From JBAYJY01 sp041664945 (GTDB taxonomy: Bacteria; UBP15; UBA6099), in NCBI GenBank assembly GCA_041664945.1, contig JBAYJY010000243.1, positions 1-5,681 on the forward strand: a stretch of DNA of 5,681 nt. The letters are read 5' to 3'. The stretch's first letter is position 1. Every line of letters starts with the position of its first letter. The position numbers were made by a program, and so were the translations under genes. A model generated the notes under the pieces. The model had not been told where the DNA came from. It ran no database searches and saw only the letters and a program-made list of their open reading frames with translations. Below are positions 5,205-5,681 of the stretch, one piece after another.

Positions 5205-5681
5205 TCAATCCATTACCTTAATTTTCATTTCCGCGTCATCGACAAGGGCTCCAATAACCGAGACCGGCAGCGCGTAATCTTTCATATCGTCCATGAACCG
5301 GCCGACACTCTCGGGAGGCAGCGCTATAAGCAGGCCGCCGGATGTCTGCGGATCGCACAACGCGATCCTTATCTCCTCGGAAACGCCGTTTGCATAAACA
5401 GCAAACGCCTCCGCCTGTTTGAAATTTGTGAGCTTTGTAGTAATGCCCTGATCAATCAGTTCGAGAATCGCCGGCGAAATAAGCGGCGCTCCGCTCGCGC
5501 TAATTTCGGCGCCGAGTCCGGCCGCGAGACACATCTCGTTCAGGTGTCCGAGCAGTCCATAGCCTGTGACATCCGTGCAGGCAGTCGCGCCGGCGCGCAG
5601 CATCGCTTCCGAAGCCGTGCGATTCAACGTGTTCATCACTTCGATCGCTCGTTCAAGAACCTCTTTCGTAACGAGACCGGC
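5205..5681 (-). CDS. selD: selenide, water dikinase (SelD), 3' part
   Basis: SelD makes selenophosphate from selenide and ATP, the selenium donor for SelA. Only the last 158 residues are in the window; the frame is open through the edge at 5681, so no start is assigned here. Diagnostic motifs of the C-terminal half are MNTLNR, CTDVTGYGLLGHL (about 5579-5541) and CDPQTSGGLL (about 5357-5328). The sequence runs on normally to a TGA stop. The N-terminal catalytic Cys or Sec and Lys lie outside the window, so whether this SelD is itself a selenoprotein cannot be judged. Its stop is TGA although the cell presumably reads some TGA codons as Sec. Reading on meets no sensible protein, so it is a true stop. 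Confidence 0.96.
   Translation of the reverse strand, partial: AGLVTKEVLERAIEVMNTLNRTASEAMLRAGATACTDVTGYGLLGHLNEMCLAAGLGAEISASGAPLISPAILELIDQGITTKLTNFKQAEAFAVYANGVSEEIRIALCDPQTSGGLLIALPPESVGRFMDDMKDYALPVSVIGALVDDAEMKIKVMD

Overview
This is bacterial chromosomal DNA. It is gene-dense, roughly half G+C in the coding regions, and has AT-rich gaps. It carries four confidently recognised gene families: dapA, the two AcnX subunits, selA and selD. An in-frame selD-selA pair means the organism probably decodes UGA as selenocysteine. The DapA keeps the lysine-binding residues typical of feedback-inhibited (mostly Gram-negative type) enzymes. The sequence alone does not place the organism in a phylum.

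Layout. Positions 1-76 are an AT-rich gap with a 14-bp perfect palindrome. On the minus strand, 77-694 encodes a small STAS-domain-like protein; an ideal ribosome binding site fixes its start. The divergent gap 695-1144 is AT-rich and has no recognised gene. It holds a sigma-54-like site facing the STAS gene, two short perfect palindromes, and a strong Shine-Dalgarno followed by a two-codon frame. On the plus strand come dapA (1145-2023), then the large catalytic subunit of an aconitase-X (AcnX/DUF521) dehydratase (about 2103-3257), then its small swivel-domain subunit (DUF126, 3257-3697), which overlaps the large subunit stop by one base. A perfect 9-bp hairpin sits between dapA and the large subunit. 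A short tail-to-tail gap (3698-3799) separates these from the minus-strand selA (3800-5182) and the 3' part of selD (5205 to the window edge).

How the genes work together. selD and selA are two steps of selenocysteine synthesis: SelD makes selenophosphate, and SelA uses it to convert Ser-tRNA(Sec) to Sec-tRNA(Sec). The plus-strand trio looks like one operon. Characterised AcnX enzymes dehydrate cis-3-hydroxy-L-proline (bacteria) or phosphomevalonate (archaea). Neither reaction obviously belongs beside an apparently genuine, lysine-sensitive dihydrodipicolinate synthase. Several signature motifs of both AcnX subunits also differ from the usual family text as I recall it. The dapA-AcnX pairing with altered motifs is the best candidate here for an undescribed activity. 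Its substrate cannot be read from the sequence.
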